From: Selenomonas sp.
GTDB lineage: Bacteria > Bacillota > Negativicutes > Selenomonadales > Selenomonadaceae
Length of the DNA: 64,000 bases
Direction of reading: 5' to 3'
NCBI GenBank assembly: GCA_022482925.1
Contig: JAKVOG010000009.1
Span: forward strand, 1-64,000
The notes under the pieces are model-generated. The model did not search any database. It was not told where the DNA came from and saw nothing but the letters and a program-made list of their open reading frames with translations. Below, piece by piece: positions 18,577 to 28,185 of the stretch; within the stretch, counting starts at the first letter, position 1; each line of letters begins with the position of its first letter. Both the position numbers and the translations under genes were made by a program.

Positions 18577-18600
18577 ATAAACACCAAAATAAACACCAAG
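18577..18600. repeat. Integrase arm-site-like repeat, left end
   Basis: Tandem AAACACCAAAATAAACACC near the left end recurs, with one extra A, at 36485-36509 next to the right end. Its position inside both termini fits arm-type binding sites for the integrase. Confidence 0.5.
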
Positions 18601-18606
18601 CAAGTA

Positions 18607-18737
18607 TCACATCACCCCAGTCACCTTATCGAGTGCCTGCAGTTTCTCCATCGACAACCGTGTGAACCTGGCATCATCTCCATGGGGAACTTTTCCTTCA
18701 TCAGCTCGATGGACACCTCCATGAATCCCTCAACCAT
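18607..18737 (-). pseudogene. Remnant of an Rpn/PD-(D/E)XK transposase-like C-terminus
   Basis: A short frame begins MVEGFMEVSIELMKEKFPM after GGAGG, then continues in another frame as ARFTRLSMEKLQALDKVTG. Such amphipathic tails end Rpn-type recombination-promoting nucleases. No nuclease domain is present. Only a fragment, and the assignment is tentative. Confidence 0.3.
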
Positions 18738-18759
18738 AGCAACCTCCACTTACTTCTCA

Positions 18760-18891
18760 AAGCTTCACAATTACTTCGCAAACTTCGCAAGCTCTGCAAA
18801 TAGCCCCCTAGTCCGCACAAATAAAGGATCTATAGCACTTTTCGTACTATCCGGCTTGCCAAGCTTCACAATTACTTCGCAAACTTCGCAA
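18760..18891. repeat. Pair of 31-bp direct repeats
   Basis: AAGCTTCACAATTACTTCGC plus AAACTTCGCAA occurs at 18760-18790 and 18861-18891, 101 bp apart. Read on the minus strand each would encode AKFAK and a stop, so the repeats look like duplicated 3' ends of a lost gene, or iteron-like sites. The stretch 18463-18910 otherwise holds only the remnant above. Confidence 0.6.
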
Positions 18892-18910
18892 CCAACTTGT
18901 GAAGTTCCCT

Positions 18911-20372
18911 TTATACCAGAACATACGTCTGTTTAGGATCATGCTTGCTACCTTGCCTTCTGACCAAGCCTTTATCAATCAATTTATTCAGCCTTGCGGT
19001 AACAGTTCCCGCAGATCTGTTCGTGACATCGGATAGCTCTGCTCGAGTCACCTGCTGGCGACTCCCCATGAATGCAAGAATATCTTTTTCCAAATCATCA
19101 AGATTCTCCCACGCCTCACTACCTACGGTTTCTACAGCTCGATCCTGTCTCCGCAGCTTTCTGACCTTGATGTTATTCTTAAGCGTCAACCGTACCTGCA
19201 GCTCCGCTTGGCTCCGTATACTCTGGGTCCTCCAGAAAGAACTCTGCCATATCCGAATAAATACGCTTCACACCCTCGTTCAGTTCCCGCACCCAACCGA
19301 ACTCAGTGAGCACACGGGCAATGCGCATATTGCGCGAAAAACGCGTATCACGGATATTATTCACGGTCACAATATCCGGCAGTCTGCCAGGGCTTTGGAT
19401 CTCCAAACGATCATCATACATCGAAACACGAATATACTCACCGCTCATTGCATACTCACGATGAGTAATTGCATTAATCAGACCTTCCTGCCATGCAAAC
19501 TCCGGATATTCAGGAACCGTGCGAAACTTGCCCGTTGCTGGATCGAGTGAAGTAAACTCACGCAACTGAGCCCCAACAACCTCCTGCGCCTTCTCCACCA
19601 TGCGCAGAATAGGCAGCTCTACATTGATATCCTTCACCAGATTCATCCGTATCCCCGTCCCCGCGGTCTCACCCTCATAGCGAAGGAACCGGACACGACA
19701 GGTAGGATAGAACCTAATGATATTCTTAGCAAAGAGCAATACTGCTGCATGAGTCAAATGCTGCTCACCATGCCAGTCCACTAAAAAGCCACGAGCCTGC
19801 AAGACCTGCTCATCCGACAGCCCAGCCGCTCCTATTCGCTCTCTGTACTTGGCCAGCAATTCCTCATCCAGATCTGTCAACTTCGCATCCAGATTACACT
19901 CATCTTCATAATGGCGCGTTCCCTTGCTGTATTCCAGGCGGCGGATATCCTCGCCCTTGACCTCCCGAGTCCGATCGCCAATACGCAGATAAACCGAATC
20001 ATTCTTCATATAGATCAGCCTGTCCACACTGGCCTCTACATGCAGCAACAAGATCCGATCCGCTTCACCATGCTCATTGAACACCGATAAAAACTCTTCC
20101 TGCATCTGTGGCATCGGCTTGCAATAGTCCTTCGCCATATTCAGAAACAAATTGATTTTATCTGCACCAACTGAATTAATTCCTTCCACACGATGCGTCT
20201 TATCACTAATTCCAATAACAATAGTTCCACCTTCAGCATTTGCAAAAGCTGCCACCCATGGAGCTAGATCCGACGGCTTGATATGCGCTGATTTCCGATC
20301 AAAATATTTATTTTCCGGCTCCGTTGTCATATAGACTAATGTTAGCATTGTATTTATTGCTGATTGTATCAT
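18911..20372 (-). CDS. AlbA/Schlafen-like ATP-binding regulator with winged helix (one frameshift)
   Basis: The first 397 residues carry an AlbA_2/Schlafen-like domain (EPENKYFDRKSAHIKPSDLA, FANAEGGTIVIGISD) and an ATP-binding HATPase-like region (EGLINAITHREY, ILSPGRLPD-like IQSPGRLPDIVT). A C-terminal winged helix of 92 residues (LTRAEL-like VTRAELSDVTNRSAGTVTAR) lies in another frame; the junction near 19195-19205 restores a continuous protein of about 487 residues. The ATG at 20372 overlaps the upstream antitoxin stop as ATGA. Such proteins are proposed transcription regulators or helicase-associated factors and are common on mobile islands. Confidence 0.7.
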
Positions 20373-20634
20373 TTTAGATGCCTCATCAAATCCTCAGTAT
20401 CTTTAAACGGTCCTACAAGATTCTTCCCCTGTTGAACCTCATCCATGACCTTTTTCGTCTCTGCATTCGGTATTTCTGTCGTGCAGATTTGGAATGGAAT
20501 GCCCCCTGGCTGATGATCTGGCGTGCAAGCATATTCACCGCTGTACTCATATTCAGCCTCATAGGCCGGAGTGCCACTTCTGTCTGATTCTTTATTTTCT
20601 CAGCCATGCGAATCTGAATCGTTGTCATAGCCAT
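20369..20634 (-). CDS. RelB/DinJ family antitoxin (frameshift in C5 run)
   Basis: The N-terminus AMTTIQIRMAEKIKNQTE and LNMSTAVNMLARQIISQ matches the ribbon-helix-helix of DinJ. After a one-base loss in the C5 run at 20502-20506, the other frame continues GGIPFQICTTEIPN to EDLMRHLK, the usual DinJ tail. GAGGGGG precedes the start. No YafQ/RelE toxin gene follows; instead the stop overlaps the start of the AlbA-like ATPase gene. Confidence 0.65.
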
Positions 20635-20675
20635 AACATCGCCCCCTCTTACAGCTATTATAGTATCCAAAGATT

Positions 20676-20903
20676 TCAAAAACCTAAATCTCTAAACATT
20701 TCATCCATATCTTTATAAACCCTACTAAGACCTCTGCCATGCTCAATATCATCCAAAACCTTTTCCGTCACAGCACGGGAACTTCCAGTGGTGCTTTCTT
20801 CCTGATCACAGATAGCACAGTCAAGATATTGCTGATTCGTAGCAGCATATCTCTTTTTTGCTGCACGCTTCGATTGTATAAGGTCCGTACCTCTTTTCTC
20901 CAT
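20676..20903 (-). CDS. Small protein with antitoxin-like C-terminus
   Basis: About 75 residues from the ATG at 20903. The tail EKVLDDIEHGRGLSRVYKD and DEMFRDLGF resembles the C-terminal toxin-binding segment of RelB/DinJ antitoxins and parallels the next gene, but no ribbon-helix-helix is visible at the N-terminus. It may be a degraded antitoxin or a recombined remnant. Confidence 0.4.
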   Translation of the reverse strand: MEKRGTDLIQSKRAAKKRYAATNQQYLDCAICDQEESTTGSSRAVTEKVLDDIEHGRGLSRVYKDMDEMFRDLGF

Positions 20904-20999
20904 AATACCCCCTATAGTAATATCCACCGACTTCGCAAACCTAGCATCCCCCTAACGACTTGTCCAGTTATCTCCCCATAGATACACCGAAAGCTTTCA

Positions 21000-22391
21000 T
21001 TAAATTCCTTGATTTTGGTTCAACAAGTTTTGCACCTTATGCATTTTATTAAATACTTTCTTCTTACAATTTTTCACCTGTTGTGGGATACAACAATTTA
21101 TTTTATCAATCTTTTGAAAAACCTTTTGCGCACGCTCTATATAAGATAAAAAGTTACCATAATATACTGTATTTTTACGCTTTATCTTATGTGGTTTTTT
21201 CCCTAAGTATGTATACAATCTATAAATTTTTCTGCGATACATCAATCGAGAGCAATGTTTTTCTCTTGTCTTTTTCCACGCTTTTTTTATAAGCGTATAC
21301 GCATTACGATAAAACTTATATATGCTCTTTTGTCGTACTTTAACGTTTATTCCATCAAAACCAAAGCCAAGATAATCCAAAGATACAAGTTTATTTGTTT
21401 CTACATCTCTTATCGTTGAATCCTGAAATGCTAGTGTTTTTGTTTTCTGTTCTTGCAAGGTTAACTCACCCTTGTCTATTATTTTCTTTATTTCGTTCTT
21501 TACCGAATTAAATATTGTCAAGTCAACTTTATCATCTTGCGGTATAAGAACAATAAAATCATCGGAGTATCTTCGATACATACCATTATATTTTCGAACA
21601 ACCCGATTGATTTCTTCATCTATTTTTATCATATAAACATTAGCCAGCACTGCACTTATAGCTGAACCTTGTGGAATCCCTATTTTCTCATCATTTTCAT
21701 CATTTTTTCTCAATAATCCCAATATTTTTGCTTGATCTTTAAACAACCTAAATTCTTTTCCCGTAGTAAAATATACTTTTAACTTTTCAATATTAGTGCC
21801 ATGCATACGCAGGTATTTCTCTAAGCCTTTTTTATCAACATAAGCATACTTCATAACTGATTTAAGCACTGCATATTCATCTTTATCTAAATCTTGCTTC
21901 TGCAAAACTTCTTTTAGACGGGATTTCAAATAACCATGATTAAGCGAGCCAAAAAAGTCATGATAATCTCCTACCATAATATAACAACCTGAAGAATTAA
22001 CAATAAATTGAATAACTTCTGCCGCATAATGTATGTTACTCTTTCCTCTTTTATTATTCCGGTAAGCTGTGGCACATGAATCAATATTATGTTCCTTGCT
22101 CCATTGATTATATTTATCATTAAAAATATCGCTATAAAATGAATAAATAAAGCTGTCGATATGCGAAGCATACATAATTGGTCGTTTCTTTGTTTTGATC
22201 ATTTTAGCTTTGGTTTCTGGGTCGATATAATCATACCCAATAAAACGATCAAATGTTTTTTCAAAATAAATAAATGGAAAAAAGCCATGCTGAGCAACCC
22301 ATTTCGGATCTTCAACACGGCTTTGCACTTTATTATACGAACAAATTCTATCAAAATGAAGATATCTCTTTGCTGAATATATCGCCTTCAT
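21000..22391 (-). CDS. Defence-type reverse transcriptase (UG/DRT class)
   Basis: 463 residues from the ATG at 22391 (AGGAG eleven bases upstream). RT motifs: GDYHDFFGSLNHGYLK (finger/palm, first catalytic Asp), GIPQGSAISAVLANVYM (~240), catalytic YRRYSDDFIVLIP (~275), VSLDYLGFGFDG, and a basic C-terminal helical tail. ATAYRNNKRGKSNIHYA is a block I associate with unknown-group (UG) and abortive-infection RTs. No maturase, endonuclease or DGR repeat is nearby, which argues against a group II intron or diversity-generating element. About 300 nt of structured DNA lies upstream on the same strand. The AT-rich gene stands between an R-M system and an antitoxin locus. Subtype (DRT2-like, DRT9-like or other) is not proven. 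Confidence 0.78.
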   Translation of the reverse strand: MKAIYSAKRYLHFDRICSYNKVQSRVEDPKWVAQHGFFPFIYFEKTFDRFIGYDYIDPETKAKMIKTKKRPIMYASHIDSFIYSFYSDIFNDKYNQWSKEHNIDSCATAYRNNKRGKSNIHYAAEVIQFIVNSSGCYIMVGDYHDFFGSLNHGYLKSRLKEVLQKQDLDKDEYAVLKSVMKYAYVDKKGLEKYLRMHGTNIEKLKVYFTTGKEFRLFKDQAKILGLLRKNDENDEKIGIPQGSAISAVLANVYMIKIDEEINRVVRKYNGMYRRYSDDFIVLIPQDDKVDLTIFNSVKNEIKKIIDKGELTLQEQKTKTLAFQDSTIRDVETNKLVSLDYLGFGFDGINVKVRQKSIYKFYRNAYTLIKKAWKKTREKHCSRLMYRRKIYRLYTYLGKKPHKIKRKNTVYYGNFLSYIERAQKVFQKIDKINCCIPQQVKNCKKKVFNKMHKVQNLLNQNQGI

Positions 22392-22436
22392 GCAAAAACA
22401 CACTCCTATAACTTTCTTGAGCAAAAGGAAACACAA

Positions 22437-22745
22437 CGCAGCTATTGTGAAAAGTCTCCCGTTGCACTGACTATTATACTGATTTCAGGTACTTAACAGT
22501 CAAAGTATTCCCTGAGCAGGCTACATGATAAACTCATCGTCTATACTATAAGTACAGATTCGCTTCAACAAGGAGGAACCATTGATATGAACATTACTAT
22601 CCACATCTGCTCCAGCGAAGTATTGATGCTAATAGCGCTATTCGCATTAATACTTTGCGCTCGTTGGCACTATTCTATTCAGATAGTGCTTGACGCATTG
22701 AAACTCAGTTCGCCATTCTCTCTTACTTGAATGACCATAGTTATT
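22437..22745 (-). ncRNA. Candidate structured template RNA upstream of the reverse transcriptase
   Basis: On the minus strand, extended -10 TGATAAAAT near 22749-22757 could start an RNA of about 300 nt ending at the RT gene. Foldable parts in order: CATTC/GAATG; a 7-bp hairpin GCACTAT/ATAGTGC (22667-22689); a long hairpin of about 19 pairs (22614-22661) with stems AGCG, AAGTATT, ATGC and AATA; then GAGCAG/CTGCTC (22607-22612 with 22514-22519) closing an 87-nt loop. Position, size and strand match template RNAs of DRT2/DRT9-type systems. No significant coding frame lies on this strand. Confidence 0.55.
22587..22730 (+). other. Stop-free frame with strong RBS on the complement of the candidate template RNA
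   Basis: AAGGAGG (22570-22576) lies ten bases before ATG 22587; the 47-codon frame has a hydrophobic core LMLIALFALILCA and ends at TGA 22728. The same frame is also open upstream to 22497, 77 codons in all. Two readings are possible: an ordinary small membrane peptide, or the part of a Neo-like frame that is read only after cDNA made from the RNA is concatenated. TATACT (22542-22547) and TTGACG (22690-22695) are promoter-like elements in the wrong genomic order but the right order for a concatemer. Confidence 0.45.
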
Positions 22746-22780
22746 TTATCATAAAACAAAATAAAAGTACAGTTTCCAAA

Positions 22781-25700
22781 CTATTGTAATTCGCCCTTCT
22801 CCGCTGCCACCAGCATTTCCCCACCGTACTCCTCATATGAATATTTTCCGCTTTCGCTCACGCACATAAGCTTGGTCTGTTCCATAACCGTCTCTACTGC
22901 GGCTGCGGTTTGATCTGGAGGATAGCCGTATTTTTTGAGCAGGCGTTTGATGATCATCTTCATCTTGGCCTGGACACTTTTGCGGATGGACCAGTCTACG
23001 CTGATGTTCTTGCGGATGGATTCGGTGAGGTCGCGGGCTATCTGCTTAAGTATTTCATCGCCCATGACTTCTTTGGCGGATTCGTTATCTGCCAGCGCGT
23101 CGTAAAAGGCGAGTTCATCATCACTCAAACCGGTTTTTTCGCCGCGATTTTCGGCGGCACGCACGTTTTTCGCCAATTCGATCAGTTCCATGATGACCTG
23201 CGTGGTTTCGATTGCCCGATTCTGGTATTTGTGAATCGAAGCTTCCAGCATCTCTGAGAATTTCTTGGACTGTACGAGGTTATGACGACGGAAGCCTTTG
23301 ATATCTCCCTGCAACAATCGCTTCAATAGTTCCACGGCCAGATTCTTCTGCTTCATGCCGCGCACTTCTTCGAGGAATTCATCGGACAGGATTGCGATAT
23401 TCGGTTTATTCAGGCCAACCGCTCCCAGGATATCGACGACTTCATTGGACGATATGGACCGCGAAATGAGCTGGTTGAGCTCCTGATCGAGTTGGGCAGT
23501 GGTCTTTTTGCGGCCATCGACGGCAATGAGCTTGACGATGCTTGCCTTAACCGCCTTATGAAAGCCTACTTCGACGTTGACTTCTTTCGCGGCATCCGTG
23601 GTAGAACAAAGTGAATAGGCCTTGGCCAATTCAGCGACGAGCTGGAGATAGTCTTTCTTGCTGTCTTCTTCGAGTCCGAGAACAAAATCCATCGTCTGCG
23701 TGATAGCCTGCATCTTTTCGCTGGATTTTCCGCTAAAGAATTTGCTGTAATCACAGCCATGCAGCAGTTCCTGAATGAGGTCCAGCTTTTCGAGCAGGAT
23801 CTGTACGGCCGTATCGGTATCGATGCCCGTATTCTTCCGGTCACTTTCCGTATACTGGGCAAGAGCCTTTTTCAGACTGTCGGCAATGCCAATATAATCA
23901 ACAATCAGGCCGCCTTCTTTGTTCTGGAAAACCCGGTTCACGCGGGCGATGGCCTGCATGAGGTTATGTCCTTTCATGGGCTTGTCGACGTACATCGTAT
24001 GCATGCTAGGCACATCAAAGCCGGTCAGCCACATATCGCGCACGATCACAAGCTGCAGCTCGTCCTCTGTATCTTTCATGCGTGCAGCCAAAGTTTCGCG
24101 CGTCTTTTTCGTCCCGACAAAGGGCTGCCAATCCGCAGGATCTGCCGAGCTGCCAGTCATGACGACCTTAATCTTCCCCTTCATGAGGTCATCGTTGTGC
24201 CAGTCCGGGCGCAGTGCCACGATTTCACAATAAAGGTCTACGGCAATCCGGCGGCTCATGACCACGATCATTGCCTTGCCGCCGCTGAACTCCTGGGCCT
24301 GCTGACGTTTCTCAAAATGCTCGACGATATCCTTCGCCACCAGCTTGACGCGTTCGCCTGCACCGACAATCGCCTCAATCCGCGCCCATTTGCTTTTGAG
24401 CTGTTCCCGTTGGCTCTCCTCCTGATACTCCGTGATTTCCTCATAGTCGCTGTCAATCTTCGGCTTAAGTTCATCCGGCAGTTCCAGCTTCGCAATCCGG
24501 CTCTCGTAGTAGATGCGCACAGTCGTGCCATCCTCTACCGCCCGCGTCATATCGTAGACATCAATGTAGTTGCCAAAGACCGCACGTGTATTGCGGTCAG
24601 TTTCTTCAATCGGCGTCCCGGTAAACCCGATATAGGACGCATTCGGCAGGCTGTCGTGCATATATTTTGCATAGCCATACTTGATTTCAGCGGACTGGCT
24701 GTCCGCCTTCACCACATCGGCGTTAAAGCCATACTGACTGCGGTGCGCTTCATCCGCCATGACAATGACATTCGAGCGTTCCGTGAGCACAGGCACCGTA
24801 TCGCCTGTTTCCTCCGGGGCGAATTTCTGGATGGTCGTAAAGATGATGCCGCCGCTCGTACGCCGATTCAGTTTGGCGCGCAAATCACCACGATTCGCTG
24901 CCTGATCCGGCTCGGTACGCAAAAGTTCCTGGGATTTCTGAAAGGTGCCAAAAAGCTGATCGTCCAGATCGTTGCGGTCGGTAATGACCACGATGGTCGG
25001 ATTCGCCAGCGCGTCTGACAGGATCAGCTTGCCCGCATAAAACACCATCGAGAGCGATTTCCCGGAGCCCTGCGTATGCCAAACCACGCCAATCCGGTGA
25101 TCGCCGCTGACTCCGGCTGCCTTGATGGTACTGCGCACGGCCTTGTTCACCGCATGATATTGATGATAGCCGGCAAGAATCTTATAGGTGTTCTCCCCGT
25201 CACTCTGGAACAGGATAAAATGGCGCAGCAAATCCATCAGCGTTGCCGGCGCAAGCATCCCGCGCAGCAGGACTTCAATCTGCGGCATCGCAGTTGGGGC
25301 GAGTTCACGACCATCCACAGTGCGCCAGGCCATGAAACGCTCCTCATCCGAGGTTAGCGTACCCGCACGGGCATTCACACCATCACTGGCAACCAGGAAC
25401 GCATTGTAGGTAAAAAGCGAGGGAATCTTGTCCTTGTAGGTCTGCAGCTGATTATAGGCATCCGTGACATCCACGACTTCATTCGCCACATTCTTCAGCT
25501 CGATGACCACCAGCGGCAGGCCATTGATAAAGATAACCACATCGGGACGCTTCTCGACGCCATTCTCAATCACGGTAAACTGATTCACTGCCAGGAAATC
25601 GTTGAACTCCGGGTGCTCGAAATCAAAGATCTGCACTTTTTCCGTATGAAAACTGCCATCGCTCTGCCGGACCGGCACATCAACGCCCTCGGTCAGCAAT

Positions 25701-25975
25701 TTGTGAAAAGCGTGATTGTTGCGCAAAAGCTCCGGGTACTGCGGTATGGCAATCTGCCGATACGCCTCAGCCAAAGCCGTATCCGGCAAATCCGGGTTAA
25801 GCTGCGCCAGCGCATCCTGCAGTCGATCTGGCAGAAACACATCCGCATACGTTTCCCGCTCAGGACAGTCCCCTTCCGGCGCTGCATTTGCCCCGTAAGC
25901 GACTTCATAGCCCAGCTCATCCAGCCACTCCAGCACCGCCTCTTCCAAATCCGACTCAACAAAATTCTCGCTCAT
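22781..25975 (-). CDS. hsdR: Type I restriction enzyme subunit HsdR
   Basis: 1064 residues. N-terminal PD-(D/E)XK nuclease with [18 protein letters not shown] (~145-160), SF2 translocase with Walker [11 protein letters not shown] (~300), DEAHRSQYG (~405), GFTGTPIEE, and MTGSSAD; C-terminal helical domain. This is the cutting and translocating subunit of a type I R-M complex (HsdR2M2S). It is the last gene of the hsdM-pin-hsdS-hsdR operon and is intact. It follows hsdS by 27 bp. Confidence 0.96.
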   Translation of the reverse strand: MSENFVESDLEEAVLEWLDELGYEVAYGANAAPEGDCPERETYADVFLPDRLQDALAQLNPDLPDTALAEAYRQIAIPQYPELLRNNHAFHKLLTEGVDVPVRQSDGSFHTEKVQIFDFEHPEFNDFLAVNQFTVIENGVEKRPDVVIFINGLPLVVIELKNVANEVVDVTDAYNQLQTYKDKIPSLFTYNAFLVASDGVNARAGTLTSDEERFMAWRTVDGRELAPTAMPQIEVLLRGMLAPATLMDLLRHFILFQSDGENTYKILAGYHQYHAVNKAVRSTIKAAGVSGDHRIGVVWHTQGSGKSLSMVFYAGKLILSDALANPTIVVITDRNDLDDQLFGTFQKSQELLRTEPDQAANRGDLRAKLNRRTSGGIIFTTIQKFAPEETGDTVPVLTERSNVIVMADEAHRSQYGFNADVVKADSQSAEIKYGYAKYMHDSLPNASYIGFTGTPIEETDRNTRAVFGNYIDVYDMTRAVEDGTTVRIYYESRIAKLELPDELKPKIDSDYEEITEYQEESQREQLKSKWARIEAIVGAGERVKLVAKDIVEHFEKRQQAQEFSGGKAMIVVMSRRIAVDLYCEIVALRPDWHNDDLMKGKIKVVMTGSSADPADWQPFVGTKKTRETLAARMKDTEDELQLVIVRDMWLTGFDVPSMHTMYVDKPMKGHNLMQAIARVNRVFQNKEGGLIVDYIGIADSLKKALAQYTESDRKNTGIDTDTAVQILLEKLDLIQELLHGCDYSKFFSGKSSEKMQAITQTMDFVLGLEEDSKKDYLQLVAELAKAYSLCSTTDAAKEVNVEVGFHKAVKASIVKLIAVDGRKKTTAQLDQELNQLISRSISSNEVVDILGAVGLNKPNIAILSDEFLEEVRGMKQKNLAVELLKRLLQGDIKGFRRHNLVQSKKFSEMLEASIHKYQNRAIETTQVIMELIELAKNVRAAENRGEKTGLSDDELAFYDALADNESAKEVMGDEILKQIARDLTESIRKNISVDWSIRKSVQAKMKMIIKRLLKKYGYPPDQTAAAVETVMEQTKLMCVSESGKYSYEEYGGEMLVAAEKGELQ

Positions 25976-26002
25976 TTTCTCACCTTCCCACCCCGAACCA
26001 CT

Positions 26003-27160
26003 CTATTCTGCCGACTCCACCGGAACACGAATCTCCCCTGACATCAACTTAGGAAGAAGAGTATCGCGAAGCCTGCTTAAGAATTTATTCTGTCTCTTAT
26101 TACTGTATATTTGTTTAAAGATTGAATCCATTCGTTCATCAAATCCACTAATGTATTCATCTTTAGGAATTACAAATAAAATATTATTCAAAATTCCTTG
26201 TGTTAAAAGAGGTTGTCCTGTACCTATTCTTCGCTCATTTAATCTTAAATATTTTAATGTGTAGTAACAAAATATATTACTATTTTGCCTTGACCTAGCA
26301 GCTATTGCATTATCACTTATCCAGCATTTCCCAGGAACAAAATACAAGCTACCACAATATGCGCCTACTCTCCCAATGGCTATGATATTTTCATTATTAT
26401 TTATAGCAGAATGACCTAATATTCCATTTCCTCCATATACAGGATATTTGCCATCTTCTTGTGGTCTTTTTTTTCCGTTTTTAAACTCAAACAATTCACT
26501 TAATGCCCCCACCTTCCATCCCTTCGGAATCTTCCCCAGTTCGCTATCCTCGAATTCACCATCCTGAAATGGCTCAAAATCAACAAACCAGGATTTAAAA
26601 ATCGCCTGCGCCATCTGCTCCAAGGTATCATTCATCTGGTTGTTCAGTTCAATTTTATCATCCAAGCAAGATAAAGTAGCAGCTATAGCTTTTTGCTCTG
26701 GCAGTGATGGCAATCGCAATTCCAGCTCTTCTAACACATTCTGTTGCACACGTTGCCGCCCAGATGATCCTACCATAGACTGTATTGCGATATCTCTAAC
26801 CAATGGGCTACACACCAAATAATAAATAAATTTATTGTTTGAAACACCTTCTATTTCCCTCATAGCTATAAATTCCGTTGAGCCAAATCCTATTTCATTT
26901 TTATCCAACACTCCTACTTGTGCTATCTTACCATTTTCTAAACATGGTGTAATTCTAGCCATTAGAGTATCTCCATTTCTAAATTTCACACCTCCTCTAA
27001 AAAAAGCATACTCATAATGATTTATGCCACGTGTAAATGGCTGCAACTTATCCATTGATATTTTTTTTACACGTATATCACGATCTAATTTCTCTTTTGG
27101 ATTAAACAACATAAAATCCATCAACTTTGTTTCTTTCCAATTATTCATCTTTTGTATCAT
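26003..27160 (-). CDS. hsdS: Type I restriction enzyme specificity subunit HsdS
   Basis: 385 residues with two target-recognition halves separated by a conserved helix: LRLPSLPEQKAIAATLSCLDDKIELNNQMN is the central spacer region (given here only in part), and the C-terminus ends in a second similar helix. DNA recognition halves are AT-rich and unlike hsdR in base composition, as usual for recombining specificity domains. The start overlaps the 3' end of the PIN gene by 20 bases, so translation is coupled. It directs both methylation and restriction. Confidence 0.93.
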   Translation of the reverse strand: MIQKMNNWKETKLMDFMLFNPKEKLDRDIRVKKISMDKLQPFTRGINHYEYAFFRGGVKFRNGDTLMARITPCLENGKIAQVGVLDKNEIGFGSTEFIAMREIEGVSNNKFIYYLVCSPLVRDIAIQSMVGSSGRQRVQQNVLEELELRLPSLPEQKAIAATLSCLDDKIELNNQMNDTLEQMAQAIFKSWFVDFEPFQDGEFEDSELGKIPKGWKVGALSELFEFKNGKKRPQEDGKYPVYGGNGILGHSAINNNENIIAIGRVGAYCGSLYFVPGKCWISDNAIAARSRQNSNIFCYYTLKYLRLNERRIGTGQPLLTQGILNNILFVIPKDEYISGFDERMDSIFKQIYSNKRQNKFLSRLRDTLLPKLMSGEIRVPVESAE

Positions 27161-28166
27161 CTTCTATCACACTTATCTTTTCTATAGAAAAAATATCATT
27201 TTCGCATATAGCTTTCACTCTGTAATTAAAAGTAACCTCTTTATTTTCATCCAAGCCATTACAATTAATAGTAAACGAAACCAAATCTTTAGTCTCATCC
27301 TCTGATAATTCTCGAGTTATATTATCGACGTTAAAAAACTCCAATTTATTTTCTGATACATTACCTAATTCTTGTATATTTAATACAGATATATTTTTAT
27401 AGAATTGATATGCAAATCCCCTACTTTTTATCCATTGAAAAAGGTCATCATTAATATCATCTGTATCTGTTGCAACATAGTCTTCCCCTGCTATTTCTTT
27501 TGCTATTTTATGTAATATTTCACTTAATTCGCTTTGATCATTTACTATTATTAAAGATCTCATATTATACCTATTTTCATATTCACTTTTTAGTTCATCA
27601 TCGAATCTATTATCTCTGGAATATAAAATAATAAAATCATTTTGATGATGATCTTTATACTCTAAAACACTTTCCCATATCAATGCATCTTTAAATCCTT
27701 TATCCGATTTCTTATCTTTCCCTTCAAAAGGTGCTCTTTTTCCCAAAGCTCTATCTACAATCCCAGGGAATCGATCTGCTGATGGAATACTCAACTCTAC
27801 CAGTTCTACTTGTCTACTATATAGTTTGTTTTTATATTTTTGTATCTCATTATTTATATAATTTTCATAATCACTGATTCCGTCGCCAACCATTTTAAAT
27901 CCAGGAAAAATGTAATGTCGTACTTTTTCTATTTTTTCATTATATGATTCGATCTCTTGTTGTAAAAGTTCACGCCAAGTAATTTCAGAAACACCAACTT
28001 TTACATGCAAATAAATATCCAATTCTTCTATCTTATCAAAAAGGCCTTCAAACTCATTACTACATCTAAATCTTGTAAAATCAGCATTTTTACCATAGGA
28101 CAAGTGTAATGCATTCGTATCAAGCACAATTAGATAATTTTTATCCATCGCTAAATTACCATCCAT
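27141..28166 (-). CDS. PIN-like nuclease (DUF4935 type) inside the type I R-M operon
   Basis: 341 residues. N-terminal PIN-like fold: LIVLDTNALHL (first acidic residue), SEITWRELLQQ, FKDALIWESVLEY and IILYSRDNRFDDE supply the acidic cluster expected of DUF4935/PIN ribonucleases. A C-terminal domain of about 120 residues is unrecognised. It starts after CGGAGATGG and overlaps hsdS by 20 bases, so it is part of the R-M operon by design, not by accident. By analogy with PrrC, an anticodon nuclease held inside an hsd locus, it may be a toxic guard silenced by the R-M complex. That role is inference. The IS4-type element sits 20 bp before its start. Confidence 0.7.
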   Translation of the reverse strand: MDGNLAMDKNYLIVLDTNALHLSYGKNADFTRFRCSNEFEGLFDKIEELDIYLHVKVGVSEITWRELLQQEIESYNEKIEKVRHYIFPGFKMVGDGISDYENYINNEIQKYKNKLYSRQVELVELSIPSADRFPGIVDRALGKRAPFEGKDKKSDKGFKDALIWESVLEYKDHHQNDFIILYSRDNRFDDELKSEYENRYNMRSLIIVNDQSELSEILHKIAKEIAGEDYVATDTDDINDDLFQWIKSRGFAYQFYKNISVLNIQELGNVSENKLEFFNVDNITRELSEDETKDLVSFTINCNGLDENKEVTFNYRVKAICENDIFSIEKISVIEDDTKDE

Positions 28167-28185
28167 CTCCGATTAAAATTTTATA

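Noticed and set aside
18760-18891. CRISPR array
   Set aside because: Only two 31-bp copies with a 70-bp gap and no cas genes anywhere in the window.
18568-18936. 122-codon plus-strand frame at the left end of the island
   Set aside because: It crosses the arm-like repeat and both 31-bp repeats and reads like translated repeats; no plausible protein.
21000-22436. Group II intron or diversity-generating retroelement
   Set aside because: No maturase X/HNH domains, no domain V RNA sequence, no template/variable repeat pair and no Avd-like gene nearby.
23759-25018. 419-codon frame opposite hsdR
   Set aside because: Complement of a conserved gene with correct motifs; no family match and no RBS.
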